Origin: an uncultured Clostridia bacterium
Lineage (GTDB): Bacteria; Bacillota; Clostridia; UBA1381
Assembly: GCA_934462715.1 (NCBI GenBank)
Contig: CAKSIJ010000013.1
Coordinates: 1-64,000, forward strand
Direction: 5' to 3'
DNA length: 64,000 nucleotides
Shown one piece after another: positions 8,953 to 18,256 of the stretch (positions are counted from its first letter, which is position 1; every line of letters starts with the position of its first letter). The position numbers were made by a program, and so were the translations under genes. The notes beneath the pieces are model-generated. The model saw only the letters and a list, made by a program, of their open reading frames with translations, was not told where the DNA came from and searched no databases.

Positions 8953-10680
8953 ATGATTTACAGAGAAGAACACCCCAATCCGCAATGGGAAAGAAGCAAT
9001 TGGCGGAATTTAAACGGCGAATGGGAATTTGATTTTGATTTCGGACGTTCGGCAAGAGATAAAAAGCTTTACGAAAAAGGTGCATTGCCAAAGAAAATTA
9101 ACATTCCGTTCTGCCCGGAAAGCGAATTATCCGGAATAGGATACACCGATTTTATCAACGGAGTATGCTACCGCAAGCTTATTGAAATAAGCAAGGACGA
9201 ATTGAACGGCAGAATTATTCTTCACTTCGGCGCCATTGATTATGAAAGCTTTATTTATGTAAATGGCCAGTTCGTAAAATCACACGTCGGAGGATATTCC
9301 TCATTTTCGGCAGATATAACGGATTACGCAAAAGAGGGCGAAAACGAGATTTTTGTTATTGCCGAGGACGATATAAGAAGCCGTCATCAGCCTTCCGGAA
9401 AGCAAAGCGACAACTACAATTCATACGGCTGTTTTTACACAAGAACAACAGGAATATGGCAGACAGTATGGCTTGAATTTGTGCCGAAAGCATACATTCA
9501 GCAAGCAAAATACTATCCCGACATTGATAATGGTACTCTGACAATCATAGGCAAAACAATTGGAAGCGGAGAACTTACTGCTACTGCCGCATATGAGGGC
9601 AAGCCTATGGCAAAGGAGTGCGTAAAGGTTTGCAACGGCTTCTTTACAATTCAGCTTAAATTAAGCGAGGTTCATTTGTGGGAGTTGGGACACGGCAGAC
9701 TTTATGACCTTGAGCTTACATTCGGCGAGGATAAGGTAAAAAGCTATTTCGGAATGAGAAGCGTTCGTCTTGACGATTACAAATTCATGCTCAACAATAA
9801 GTCGGTATTTCAAAGACTGGTTCTCGACCAGGGATATTATCCCGACGGAATTTACACCGCAAAAACCGATGACGATTTGAAAAAGGATATTGAATTATCC
9901 ATGAAGCTCGGCTTCAACGGCGCAAGACTTCACGAAAAGATTTTTGAAGCAAGATTTTTATATCACTGTGACAAGGCAGGCTACATGGTTTGGGGCGAAC
10001 ACGCAAACTGGGGCATGGATTATTATAATGCAATCACAGCTGAAAACTTCATAAGCGAATGGCTTGAAGCAGTTGCAAGAGATTTTAATCACCCGTCTAT
10101 AATAGGCTGGTGTCCGTTTAACGAAACCTGGAACTTTACAGACTATCAGGAAAAGAACCTCAAAAACAAGCTTTTGGAAGACGTTTATCACATGACCAAG
10201 CAGCTTGACCCAACCCGTATTTGCATAGATACAAGCGGAAATTATCACACCGTAACCGATATATTCGATGTGCATGACTATGAGGGCGATCCCGAAAAAT
10301 TCAAAGAATACTATGCTCATATTTCGGAGGGAATCGTTAACGACCAGATTCATCGCGCAAGCGGCGACCATACTCAAAAATATAACGGCGAGCCTATATT
10401 TGTAAGCGAATACGGCGGTATAAGATGGAGCGGAGAAGAAAGCGGCGAAAGCAGCTGGGGCTACGGAGACAGTCCCAAAACCGTTGAAGAATTTGTCAAA
10501 AGATATAAAGGTCTTACCGATGTGCTTCTCGACAATCCGTACATCAACGGCTTCTGCTATACTCAGCTCTACGATGTAGAACAGGAACAAAACGGCTTAT
10601 ACTACTATTCAAGAGAAGAAAAATTTGACGCAGAAACTATCAGAGAAATCAACTCACGAAAAGCCGCTATAGAGGATTGA
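8953..10680 (+). CDS. Glycoside hydrolase family 2 protein (beta-galactosidase/glucuronidase type)
   Basis: A 575-residue GH2 enzyme with the sugar-binding jelly roll (residues ~10-175), immunoglobulin-like domain (~180-265) and TIM barrel (~270-575). The acid/base is in WCPFNETWNF and the nucleophile in IFVSEYGGIRW. The RBS AGGAGG is 6 nt from the ATG. There is no signal peptide, so the enzyme acts in the cytosol on imported oligosaccharides. It is shorter than LacZ and lacks its C-terminal domains. The substrate (beta-galactoside, glucuronide or mannoside) cannot be told from the sequence. The divergent AraC gene at 8022-8831 is the likely activator. Confidence 0.9.
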   Translation: MIYREEHPNPQWERSNWRNLNGEWEFDFDFGRSARDKKLYEKGALPKKINIPFCPESELSGIGYTDFINGVCYRKLIEISKDELNGRIILHFGAIDYESFIYVNGQFVKSHVGGYSSFSADITDYAKEGENEIFVIAEDDIRSRHQPSGKQSDNYNSYGCFYTRTTGIWQTVWLEFVPKAYIQQAKYYPDIDNGTLTIIGKTIGSGELTATAAYEGKPMAKECVKVCNGFFTIQLKLSEVHLWELGHGRLYDLELTFGEDKVKSYFGMRSVRLDDYKFMLNNKSVFQRLVLDQGYYPDGIYTAKTDDDLKKDIELSMKLGFNGARLHEKIFEARFLYHCDKAGYMVWGEHANWGMDYYNAITAENFISEWLEAVARDFNHPSIIGWCPFNETWNFTDYQEKNLKNKLLEDVYHMTKQLDPTRICIDTSGNYHTVTDIFDVHDYEGDPEKFKEYYAHISEGIVNDQIHRASGDHTQKYNGEPIFVSEYGGIRWSGEESGESSWGYGDSPKTVEEFVKRYKGLTDVLLDNPYINGFCYTQLYDVEQEQNGLYYYSREEKFDAETIREINSRKAAIED

Positions 10681-10704
10681 TAAAATTCAACCGATATTTC
10701 AATA

Positions 10705-10740
10705 CAACATACGGCACCGCTTTCTTTGTGCCGTATGTTG
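10705..10740. terminator. Bidirectional terminator between convergent genes
   Basis: A perfect 13-bp stem (CAACATACGGCAC at 10705-10717 with its complement at 10728-10740) lies between the convergent GH2 gene and the quinone oxidoreductase gene, and T-rich sequence follows it on the plus strand. Confidence 0.75.
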
Positions 10741-10775
10741 CTTTATTTTATACAAATCTTTGCGTATCGGGAATA

Positions 10776-11768
10776 TTATCCGACCCGTCCCACTGTCAAA
10801 ACAACCTTACCGATATTTTCACCTCTTTGAAGCACAGCGTGCGCCTCTTCCGCCCGTTCAATCGGGAAAGTCTTGTAAATAGTCGGCTTTACAAGTCCTG
10901 CTTCAATCTTGGGGAACACATTTTTCACAAGCTCCGATAAAATCTGCGCTTTAACCTCCGGTGTTCTTGAGCGCAGCGTTGAGCCGATAATTCTCACATT
11001 TCTGACATAAATATTTTTAAGGTCGATTTCCGTTTTTTGCCCGGCAAGCGCCGCAATCATTATCCACCTTGCGCCGTGCGACAGATACGAAAGACATTCT
11101 CCCATATGCTCGCCGCCCAGGCAGTCTATAATCACATCCGCGCCATGACCGTTTTCAAGCTCTCTTTTTAAAACATCTGCCGTTTTTTCTTTTGATGTGT
11201 TTATTACAACGTCCGCATTAAGGTGCTTTATGGATTCTGCTGTTTCATCTGATAAAACAGAGGTTATAACCCTTATTCCGAACGCTTTTGCCATAGGGAT
11301 AATCACGCTTGCAAGTCCGCTTGCTCCGGCGTGCATTAAAAGTGTGTTGCCCTCTTTAATTTTACCCTCGATAAAAAGATTTAAATATGCCGTTGCAAAC
11401 GCTTCGGGAATTGCCGCCGCCTCAACCATAGTGCAGTTTTTCGGCACGGGCATGAGCATATCGTATTTTACCGCAGCATATTCGGCATAACCGCCGCCGC
11501 CCAAAAGTGCGCAAACCTTGTCCCCTATTTTCCAATCCGACTTTTCCTTTGCTTCATTACCGATTTCAACAATTTCTCCGGATATTTCAAGACCCATCCA
11601 TTCGGGAGCTCCCGGAGGGGGCGGATAATCACCCTCCCTCTGCATTAAATCGGCACGATTAAGCGCTGCCGCCTCAATTTTTACAAGTGCCTCGTCCGAT
11701 TTTATAATCGGGTCGGGTACATCGCTCCACGATAATGATTTATCATTGTTTACAAGTATTGCTTTCAT
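10776..11768 (-). CDS. NAD(P)H:quinone oxidoreductase / zinc-free MDR family
   Basis: About 330 residues of the quinone oxidoreductase branch of the medium-chain dehydrogenase superfamily (PIG3-like). Typical stretches are AAALNRADLMQREGDYPPPP, the nucleotide-binding region LLMHAGASGLASVIIPMAKA and IIDCLGGEHMGECLSYL. There are no zinc-lobe cysteines. It reduces quinones or enones with NADPH. The start MKAILVNNDK is fixed by GGAG 7 nt upstream; that RBS belongs to the recurring palindrome-SD element. It is the distal gene after the SDR and dehydroquinase-like genes and may share their transcript, although the ~158-bp gap leaves room for its own promoter. Confidence 0.88.
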   Translation of the reverse strand: MKAILVNNDKSLSWSDVPDPIIKSDEALVKIEAAALNRADLMQREGDYPPPPGAPEWMGLEISGEIVEIGNEAKEKSDWKIGDKVCALLGGGGYAEYAAVKYDMLMPVPKNCTMVEAAAIPEAFATAYLNLFIEGKIKEGNTLLMHAGASGLASVIIPMAKAFGIRVITSVLSDETAESIKHLNADVVINTSKEKTADVLKRELENGHGADVIIDCLGGEHMGECLSYLSHGARWIMIAALAGQKTEIDLKNIYVRNVRIIGSTLRSRTPEVKAQILSELVKNVFPKIEAGLVKPTIYKTFPIERAEEAHAVLQRGENIGKVVLTVGRVG

Positions 11769-11926
11769 TTTAATCTCCATTCCGCCGCCGTACGGCGGCA
11801 CAAATCTAAACGGGAAAAAGATGCAAGCAGGTTGCCTTTTTGAGAGGTGACGGCGTATGTTTATACTCCTAACCTCGAAAAAGGGTAAGATGCGCAGCAT
11901 ATTTTTCACGTTAATCCTCCATATTT

Positions 11927-12694
11927 TTACTCATCCGGTGTATAATCCATACAATCCGTAACGTACCGCACAAACCTCAAAGGCGGCTGTGATTTTGTCG
12001 CAAGCTCGCCATACTGCTGAACGCAAAGACTCATACAGCTGCCGAGCATTGGCGAAACAAGCCTGTGAACCTTATAATGCGTTCCTCCCGATAAAAACAG
12101 AAACGGTATTTTAAGCTCTTTTTTCAAAAGACTTGTTATTCTTATATTTTCGGCTTCTTCCTCCTCACTGTTTGCAGCAGTCACAATTTTTGAAATATCT
12201 GCACCTCGCTTTTGATGTTCATATGCAATTTCAAGCACTTTCTCTGCTTTTGCATATTTGTATAAATGTGATGATATCAGAACCGATTTTTTCATATTAT
12301 GTATTTCATCTATCAGCTTTTTCTGTTTGTCAATTGCCGCAGAATTTTTGGCAAGCTCATCGGGGGATTTGTCGAATGTATCGCCCATAATATCACCGAG
12401 TGTTCCGCCGAGTTTCAATCCGTCAAGAAGCCCATGCATACATTCTTCATCGGACAAGCCTTCGTTATATCCGTATCTGTAGTTTGTAATGTAAAAAGGT
12501 CTGCCGGCGCCTGACGAATATATTTCCTTTAAGTGCTTTCTTTCCCCGGGTGCAAGTCTGCAAATTTGCAGTCCGAAAGCATCGGCACCCTCATATACGG
12601 CACTTCTGATTGTATTTATCGCATTTGCCGCCGTTTCCGATTGTATCATAACGGTAACTGTCGGTCTGTAATTGTTTAAAAAATCAATCTTCAT
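11927..12694 (-). CDS. Type I 3-dehydroquinate dehydratase-like protein
   Basis: About 255 residues with the class I dehydroquinase fold. GADISKIVTAANSEEEAE would contain the Schiff-base lysine, LISSHLYKYA the catalytic histidine, and HRLVSPMLGSCMSLC the closing strand. The family's ELR motif at the end of strand 2 reads FGLQICRL here, so the substrate-contacting Glu and Arg appear lost, and a related but different substrate is likely. The start ATG lies 2 nt past the SDR stop codon, so the two are coupled. With the SDR and AraC genes it suggests a catabolic unit for a quinate/shikimate-like or other cyclic polyol; this is inference. Confidence 0.7.
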   Translation of the reverse strand: MKIDFLNNYRPTVTVMIQSETAANAINTIRSAVYEGADAFGLQICRLAPGERKHLKEIYSSGAGRPFYITNYRYGYNEGLSDEECMHGLLDGLKLGGTLGDIMGDTFDKSPDELAKNSAAIDKQKKLIDEIHNMKKSVLISSHLYKYAKAEKVLEIAYEHQKRGADISKIVTAANSEEEEAENIRITSLLKKELKIPFLFLSGGTHYKVHRLVSPMLGSCMSLCVQQYGELATKSQPPLRFVRYVTDCMDYTPDE

Positions 12695-12696
12695 TT

Positions 12697-13455
12697 TCAG
12701 TTCCACCTGCCCATAGCATTTCTGCCGCCGTCAATCATTATATTTTCGCCGTTTATGAACTGCCCTTTATCTGATGCAACAAACAAAATTAAATCTATAA
12801 TCTCCTGCGGTTCTGCCGCTCTGCCTAAAAGCGTTTTCATAAAAGCCATTCCCGGTCGGGTAAGCACAGGTCCCGGTGACACGCAGACGCAGCGAACATT
12901 ATAGTTTGAACCGTATTGTGCAAGGGACTTTGTAAGTCCGTACATAACTCCGCTTTTTGCCGTCGGATAATCCATTCCGCGTCCGTCACCCTCTTTACCC
13001 GTTATAGAGCCTATGTTTACAATCAGTCCGCTCTTTTGTTCTCTCATCTGCTTCATGCAAGCGTGGGCAAAATAAAATTGCCCTTTTAAATTAACGTCTA
13101 TACCCCAATCATACACTTCAATAGGTATATCGGGAAATTCAAGACTTCCGTCAACGTTGAGCATACGCACGGCAGTTCCTCCGGCAAAGTTTGTGAGAAT
13201 GTCAATCGTTCCGAACACCTCCACTGCCTTATCACGGGCATTACAGACCTGTTTGTAATCGCGAACATCGCAAATTATACCTATAGCTTTGCCCTGCTCT
13301 TTTGAGTTAATTTTATCAACTTTTGCGTTCAGGACGCTTTCATTCACATCACACATCACAACATTTCCGCCAAGCGCAGCAAAATTCTGCGAAAACAACA
13401 AACCCATTCCCGACGCCGCACCGCTTACCACCGCAGTTTTTCCCGTAAAATCCAT
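12697..13455 (-). CDS. Short-chain dehydrogenase/reductase (SDR)
   Basis: A 252-residue classical SDR. The cofactor motif GAASGMGLLF is near residue 12, the acidic MCDVNE at the end of strand 2 points to NAD(H), and the catalytic motif YPTAK is preceded by IVNIGSITGKEGDGRG, which supplies the Ser. PGPVLTRPGM follows as usual. It is the first gene of the operon that continues into the dehydroquinase-like gene and is divergent from the AraC gene at 13561, the probable regulator. The substrate, an alcohol on a sugar or cyclic polyol, is not determined. Confidence 0.88.
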   Translation of the reverse strand: MDFTGKTAVVSGAASGMGLLFSQNFAALGGNVVMCDVNESVLNAKVDKINSKEQGKAIGIICDVRDYKQVCNARDKAVEVFGTIDILTNFAGGTAVRMLNVDGSLEFPDIPIEVYDWGIDVNLKGQFYFAHACMKQMREQKSGLIVNIGSITGKEGDGRGMDYPTAKSGVMYGLTKSLAQYGSNYNVRCVCVSPGPVLTRPGMAFMKTLLGRAAEPQEIIDLILFVASDKGQFINGENIMIDGGRNAMGRWN

Positions 13456-13494
13456 AGTAACATTCCTTTCCGTTTTTTATATAATTATACCATA

Positions 13495-13523
13495 TTGACA
13501 AACAAAATAAAATATATTATAAT
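13495..13523 (+). promoter_or_regulatory. Promoter of the frameshifted AraC gene
   Basis: TTGACA (13495-13500) and TATAAT (13518-13523) with a 17-bp spacer match the consensus exactly. They precede the AraC start at 13561 by about 35 bp. An overlapping TATAAT on the minus strand (13484-13489) may serve the SDR operon. Confidence 0.7.
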
Positions 13524-13560
13524 ACTGTATATCGGAACAATACTACTGCGAGGTGGAATT

Positions 13561-14351
13561 ATGGAGATACTTTCAAACACAAAAATACAGTTTTTCAACA
13601 TAGGAAAATACGGAGGTATGCATATTGATACAGCCGATTTTTCCGATAACCCCCGTCCGTTTTTCAGCATAGGAATGATACTCAGTGGAAAAGGGAACTT
13701 TTATGACCATAAATCCGAACCCGTTCATGTGGAGCGAGGTGATATTATTGTAGTACCCGAAGCGGCAACATATGTTTCACGCTGGTCGGGGGTTCCGGAT
13801 ATATCATATATAACATTTCACTTTGTTTTGGAAAAAAGCTTCGGTGCAAATATCCCTATTCAAAAAATATGCGGACTTGAACGTTTAATAGAGGATTTTA
13901 AATTTGCTTATGATAATTTTTCGGTGCAGGAAAAAGCTTTTAAAATATTAAGTATTTTCTACAATATTTTAGATGAGATTTTGCCTAAAATAAAAAAAGT
14001 CCCGAAAAGCAAATTTATAATACATCTGTAAAAAAAGCCATTGACTATATTACTTTCAATTACACAAGAAACATAACAATTAAAGAGCTTTCGGCAATTT
14101 CAAATCTTTCACCGTCACGTTTTTTTACGGCATTTAAAAAAGAAACAGGCATTACGCCGATTGAATACAAAAACCGTATTTGTATCAGAAACGCAAAAAG
14201 AATGTTGCTTATATCCGATTTATCCATTGAAGAAACAGCCGAAAAGCTCGGCTTTAATTCTTCGTCATATTTCAGACGTACCTTCAAGGCATATACCGGG
14301 AAATCGCCGAAAGAATACAAAAACAGCAATAAAACAGCTCTGAAAATATAG
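13561..14351 (+). pseudogene. AraC family regulator split by a frameshift in an A7 run
   Basis: The ATG at 13561 (RBS GAGGTGG) opens an N-terminal AraC cupin domain that runs to a stop at 14031. The rest of the regulator continues in the -1 frame: from about 13993 it reads through KKAIDYITFNYTRNITIKEL and the second helix-turn-helix IEETAEKLGFNSSSYFRRTF to a stop at 14349-14351. The switch fits the run of seven A residues at 13992-13998. Fused, the product would be about 263 residues, normal for the family. It could be a true pseudogene, a phase-variable tract, a programmed slip at A AAA AAA G, or a sequencing error. Its natural target is the divergent SDR operon. Confidence 0.8.
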
Positions 14352-14394
14352 CCTTTTAATTTTCGGGCAGTTATAAAAAGAAATTAATTAAACA

Positions 14395-14431
14395 AAAAAT
14401 ATAGTATACCGATTTGGTATACTATATTTTT
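14395..14431. terminator. Bidirectional terminator
   Basis: A 16-bp perfect inverted repeat (AAAAATATAGTATACC at 14395-14410 with its complement at 14416-14431) with A/T tails on both sides lies between the convergent AraC gene and the ABC ATPase gene. Confidence 0.8.
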
Positions 14432-14441
14432 ATAGTTATTA

Positions 14442-15554
14442 TCAGTTGAGCAATGCAAGCTCTGTATCTTTATCGAAAATGTGGAGCTTGTTTGTATCAA
14501 ATGCAACATCAATCTTATCACCGATTTTTGATGTTGAACGCTGGTTAACTCTTGCAACAAACGGCTTACCTGCGATTGTGAGGTAAAGATAGGTTTCAGC
14601 ACCCATCATTTCTGTTACATCAACGTTTGCCTTAACAATATCGTTAGGACAGGTGGAAACATAAGCTTCATCATCGTGCAAGTCCTCAGGTCTGATACCG
14701 ATAACAACTTCCTTGCCGATATAAGGCTTGATTTCCTCACGCGATGCCTTGCCATCAGGAATACGGATTGACTCGCCGTTGAACTCAGCGTAGAGTCCGT
14801 CTTCTCTCTTAACGAGGTTTGCATTGATAAAGTTCATTTGAGGACTTCCGATAAATCCTGCAACGAACATATTGTACGGTTTTGTATAGAGGTTAGCAGG
14901 TGTATCAACCTGCTGAATGATACCGTCCTTCATAACAACGATTCTTGTACCCATTGTCATAGCTTCTGTCTGGTCATGAGTAACGTAGATAAATGTTGTC
15001 TGCAATCTCTTGTGGAGTTTGTTGATCTCTGTTCTCATCGCAACTCTCAGTTTTGCGTCAAGGTTTGAAAGAGGTTCGTCCATAAGGAATACCTTAGGAT
15101 CACGAACGATAGCACGGCCGAGCGCAACTCTCTGTCTTTGACCGCCCGACAAAGCCTTAGGCTTTCTGTCAAGCAAATGCTCAATGTCAAGAATTTTAGC
15201 CGCTTCCTTAACACGTCTTTCGATTTCAGCCTTAGGAGTCTTTCTGAGCTTAAGACCGAATGCCATATTTTCATAAACCGTCATGTGCGGATACAAAGCG
15301 TAGTTTTGGAAAACCATCGCAATATCTCTGTCCTTCGGAGCAACATCGTTTACAAGCTGACCGCCTATGTAAAGCTCACCCTCCGAAATTTCTTCAAGAC
15401 CTGCAATCATTCTGAGTGTTGTTGATTTTCCGCAGCCGGAAGGACCAACGAGAATAATAAATTCTTTATCTTCTATATCTAACGTAAAATCACTGACTGC
15501 GGTAACGTTACCGGCATATCTTTTGTATATACCTTTTAACTGTAAATCTGCCAT
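14442..15554 (-). CDS. Sugar ABC transporter ATP-binding protein (MsmX/UgpC type)
   Basis: A protein of ~370 residues with Walker A VGPSGCGKSTTLR (~residues 36-48), signature LSGGQRQRVALGRAI, Walker B DPKVFLMDEPLSNLD, and the C-terminal OB-fold TOBE domain (~240-370) typical of carbohydrate importers. In Firmicutes such ATPases (MsmX/MsmK) energise several different sugar permeases. None is encoded nearby, and this gene stands alone, so a shared multi-transporter ATPase is likely. The start MADLQLKGIY has GGAG 9 nt upstream. It is membrane-associated on the cytosolic side. Confidence 0.92.
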   Translation of the reverse strand: MADLQLKGIYKRYAGNVTAVSDFTLDIEDKEFIILVGPSGCGKSTTLRMIAGLEEISEGELYIGGQLVNDVAPKDRDIAMVFQNYALYPHMTVYENMAFGLKLRKTPKAEIERRVKEAAKILDIEHLLDRKPKALSGGQRQRVALGRAIVRDPKVFLMDEPLSNLDAKLRVAMRTEINKLHKRLQTTFIYVTHDQTEAMTMGTRIVVMKDGIIQQVDTPANLYTKPYNMFVAGFIGSPQMNFINANLVKREDGLYAEFNGESIRIPDGKASREEIKPYIGKEVVIGIRPEDLHDDEAYVSTCPNDIVKANVDVTEMMGAETYLYLTIAGKPFVARVNQRSTSKIGDKIDVAFDTNKLHIFDKDTELALLN

Positions 15555-15693
15555 TAATATAATCTCCTCTCTAAGGTTCAAGTTTTTACATTAAATATAA
15601 TACCACATTTCAAATAAAATTGTAAGTCTCTTAATTCACAAATTTAGAATAAATTTATTAGTAACATTGCCTAAAACCGCTTAAAACCACAAA

Positions 15694-15724
15694 AGCGGAA
15701 GCAAAAATCGCTCTTACTTCCGCT
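15694..15724. terminator. Hairpin terminator downstream of the EF-G paralogue
   Basis: AGCGGAAG (15694-15701) pairs with CTTCCGCT (15717-15724). The plus strand then has eight Ts, and the minus strand has a TTTTG tail, so it can end the EF-G transcript. Confidence 0.6.
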
Positions 15725-15768
15725 CTTTTTTTGTGTATTTTAGCCAATCATATTTTCAGGCAAAAGTA

Positions 15769-17841
15769 TTACTGCTCTTTCTTTTTTGCGTCGTCAATAA
15801 CCTTCTGCGCTATATTTGACGGAGCTGTTTCGTATCTTGTAAATTCAAAAGTGAACATACCTCTGCCCTGGCTCATTGATCTTAAATCGGTTGCATATTT
15901 GTGCATTTCGGAAACAGGCACCTCTGCCTCAACCAGATTCAGTCCCGGATACTCGCTCTCACCCATACCCATAATCTGACCTCTTCTCTTGTTTATATCT
16001 CCGATAATATCTCCCATGATATTCTCCGGCACATAAACCTTAAGAGAGCCGATAGGTTCAAGCAAGACGGGATTTGCCTGCTTCAGACCCTCTTTATAGG
16101 CAATTGAGGCGGCAGTCTTGAACGCCATTTCGGAGGAATCTACAGGGTGATATGATCCGTCCAGAAGTGTTGCTTTAAGATTAACAACCGGATAACCGGC
16201 AAGTACACCGTGCAGGCAGGAATCTCTCAATCCCTTTTCAACCGCAGGGAAATAATTCTTCGGAACGCTTCCGCCGAATACCTTTTCTTCAAATATCATT
16301 TCCTCGGTAATACCCGGTTCAAACTCGATTTTAACGTGTCCGTACTGACCGTGTCCGCCCGATTGCTTCTTATGCTTTCCCTCAACGGTAGCCTTTCCGA
16401 GGATTGTTTCCCTGTAAGGCACAATAGGATCTTCAAGCCGAACGCTTACTCCATACTTGGATTTAAGCTTGCTGACAATAACGTCAATATGCTGTTCGCC
16501 CTGTCCGTTTATAAGCGTTTGCTTTGTTTCGGAATTATTGGTCACCGTAAAGGTCGGATCTTCGTCCATAAGCTTTGTAAGACCGCTTATGATCTTTTCT
16601 TCGTCACCCTTTGAAACGGGATATACCGCCATAGAAATAACAGGCTGCGGAAATTCTATTCCGCTCAGAATAATATCCTTGTTTTCGGCGCAAAGAGTAT
16701 CTCCGGTCTTTGTTTTGTCAAGCTTTGCAACCACTCCTATGTCTCCGGCAATAACTTCTTTTACTTCTTTTTGCTTTTTGCCTGTCAGAGTATATACCTT
16801 ACCGATTTTCTCGTATGCGTCCTTATTTGGATTATATAATGTGCTGTCCGCTTTTACGCTTCCCGAATAAACTCTGAACAGTGACATCTTTCCCACATAC
16901 GGATCGGCAATAGTCTTAAATATTATCGCAGAGGTGGTGTCCTGTGCGTCCTGAACCACTTCTACGGGTTCACCTGTTTTTGCGTTATGCGCGGTTTCGT
17001 TTATCTCGTTCGGATTCGGCAGATACTTTCCGATTCCGTCCATAAGGCTCATTACTCCGACATTCTCCTGAGCCGTTCCGCAGTATACCGGGTAAATGCT
17101 TCCGTTCTTAACTCCGTGTCTTATGGCTTTCTTTATTTCGTCAAAGGTAAATTCCTCACCGTTAAAATACTTGTTCATCAAAGCGTCGTCGGTTTCGGCA
17201 ACGGCTTCCATTATCATATCTCTTAAAGGCGCAATTTCATCCGCCATACCGTCCGGCACAGGAATATCAATTCTTTCTATTCCCTCATATCTTCTTGCCG
17301 TCATATCGACAATATCGACATATCCTTTGAACTTGTCGCCCTCTCTTATCGGAATAACGAAAGGCGTTACGCCCTTTCCGAACTTTTCTTTCATTTCTTC
17401 AAGAGTTCTTGTATAATTTGCACGGTCATCATCCATTTTGTTCACAAAGAACATAATGGGAACGCCCTTTGTAACCGCATACTTGTAAACCTGCTCCGTT
17501 CCTACGGATACGCCGCTTCTTCCGCTCAATACTATCAAAGCCGAATCTGCTGCTCTCAGTCCCTCTTTAACCTCGCCGGCAAAGTCAAAAAATCCCGGCG
17601 TGTCGATCATATTGTATTTCATGCCTTTCCACTCAATCGGAATCATTGAGGTCTGCACTGATATTTGTCTTTTTATTTCCTCCGGATCATAATCCGATAC
17701 CGTATTTCCGTCAGCGGTTTTACCCATTCTGTCAATAGCTCCGCTGTTGATAAGCATTGCTTCCGTCAAAGCTGTCTTTCCGCACTTTCCATGCCCCATA
17801 ATTACTACATTTCTGATACTGTCCATAGCGTATCCGCCCAT
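15769..17841 (-). CDS. Elongation factor G-like translational GTPase (EF-G paralogue)
   Basis: A 690-residue EF-G family protein with all five domains in order. The P-loop is GHGKCGKT (residues ~14-21), switch II DTPGFFDF, G4 NKMD, and the C-terminal EF-G domain IV/V ends ARGMFTFEFTRYE-like as SQGRGMFTFEFTRYE. The GHGxxGKT P-loop marks the divergent EF-G-like group found beside the main fusA in Firmicutes, not canonical FusA (GHIDAGKT). Its exact role is unsettled; ribosome recycling or stress translation is possible. The start ATG has GGAGG 7 nt upstream. It stands alone, with no rpsL/rpsG neighbours, which also fits a paralogue. Confidence 0.88.
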   Translation of the reverse strand: MGGYAMDSIRNVVIMGHGKCGKTALTEAMLINSGAIDRMGKTADGNTVSDYDPEEIKRQISVQTSMIPIEWKGMKYNMIDTPGFFDFAGEVKEGLRAADSALIVLSGRSGVSVGTEQVYKYAVTKGVPIMFFVNKMDDDRANYTRTLEEMKEKFGKGVTPFVIPIREGDKFKGYVDIVDMTARRYEGIERIDIPVPDGMADEIAPLRDMIMEAVAETDDALMNKYFNGEEFTFDEIKKAIRHGVKNGSIYPVYCGTAQENVGVMSLMDGIGKYLPNPNEINETAHNAKTGEPVEVVQDAQDTTSAIIFKTIADPYVGKMSLFRVYSGSVKADSTLYNPNKDAYEKIGKVYTLTGKKQKEVKEVIAGDIGVVAKLDKTKTGDTLCAENKDIILSGIEFPQPVISMAVYPVSKGDEEKIISGLTKLMDEDPTFTVTNNSETKQTLINGQGEQHIDVIVSKLKSKYGVSVRLEDPIVPYRETILGKATVEGKHKKQSGGHGQYGHVKIEFEPGITEEMIFEEKVFGGSVPKNYFPAVEKGLRDSCLHGVLAGYPVVNLKATLLDGSYHPVDSSEMAFKTAASIAYKEGLKQANPVLLEPIGSLKVYVPENIMGDIIGDINKRRGQIMGMGESEYPGLNLVEAEVPVSEMHKYATDLRSMSQGRGMFTFEFTRYETAPSNIAQKVIDDAKKKEQ

Positions 17842-18256
17842 TTCTTTTCCTCCTTTACATATCCAGAGAGAGTTGAATTACCAAAGCTGTGTTTATGTAA
17901 TCAAAATTCACAAGATACTTTATTTTTTTATATTAATTCTATACTATTTTTACAAAAAAAGCAACTTACATAATGTTTAAATTTTTCAAAAAGTTTTGTG
18001 CATTATGTATATCATATTTTTTAATTGTTTTCCTAAACAAGTAAAATTGTCCAAAAAAATAATTTATTCAAGCTTTATTGTATAATTTTCGCAATTTTAA
18101 AGGAAAATATAAGCAGAATAATTATGAGCCTGAAATCAAAAAAAGCTTTCAGGAAAAAACCGGCACTAAGCAATAAACAAACGGCATACTTAAATAATAC
18201 GGAACAGAACATAAATAACCGTTCGCTTATGCCCGAAAATGAAAGGATTTAACGAT
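17842..18256. other. Divergent intergenic region (~415 bp)
   Basis: AT-rich DNA between the EF-G-like and SleB-like genes. TATAAT near 18081 probably belongs to a promoter for the hydrolase. A 42-codon open frame at 18124-18252 begins MSLKSKKAFRKK, has a poor ribosome binding site and no similarity I recognise. The short hairpin CCTGAAA/TTTCAGG lies at its start. Confidence 0.45.

Noticed and set aside
13561..14031. Reading the cupin half as a complete stand-alone cupin protein
   Set aside because: The sequence immediately after it encodes an AraC double helix-turn-helix in the -1 frame, so a split AraC gene explains it better.
15769..17841. Tetracycline ribosomal protection protein or canonical FusA
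   Set aside because: The GHGxxGKT P-loop and lone position fit the EF-G-like paralogue group rather than TetM-type proteins or the str-operon fusA.
18124..18252. Open frame of 42 codons (MSLKSKKAFRKK...) upstream of the SleB-like gene
   Set aside because: Poor ribosome binding site, no recognisable similarity, and it overlaps the probable leader of the hydrolase gene; not enough to call a gene.
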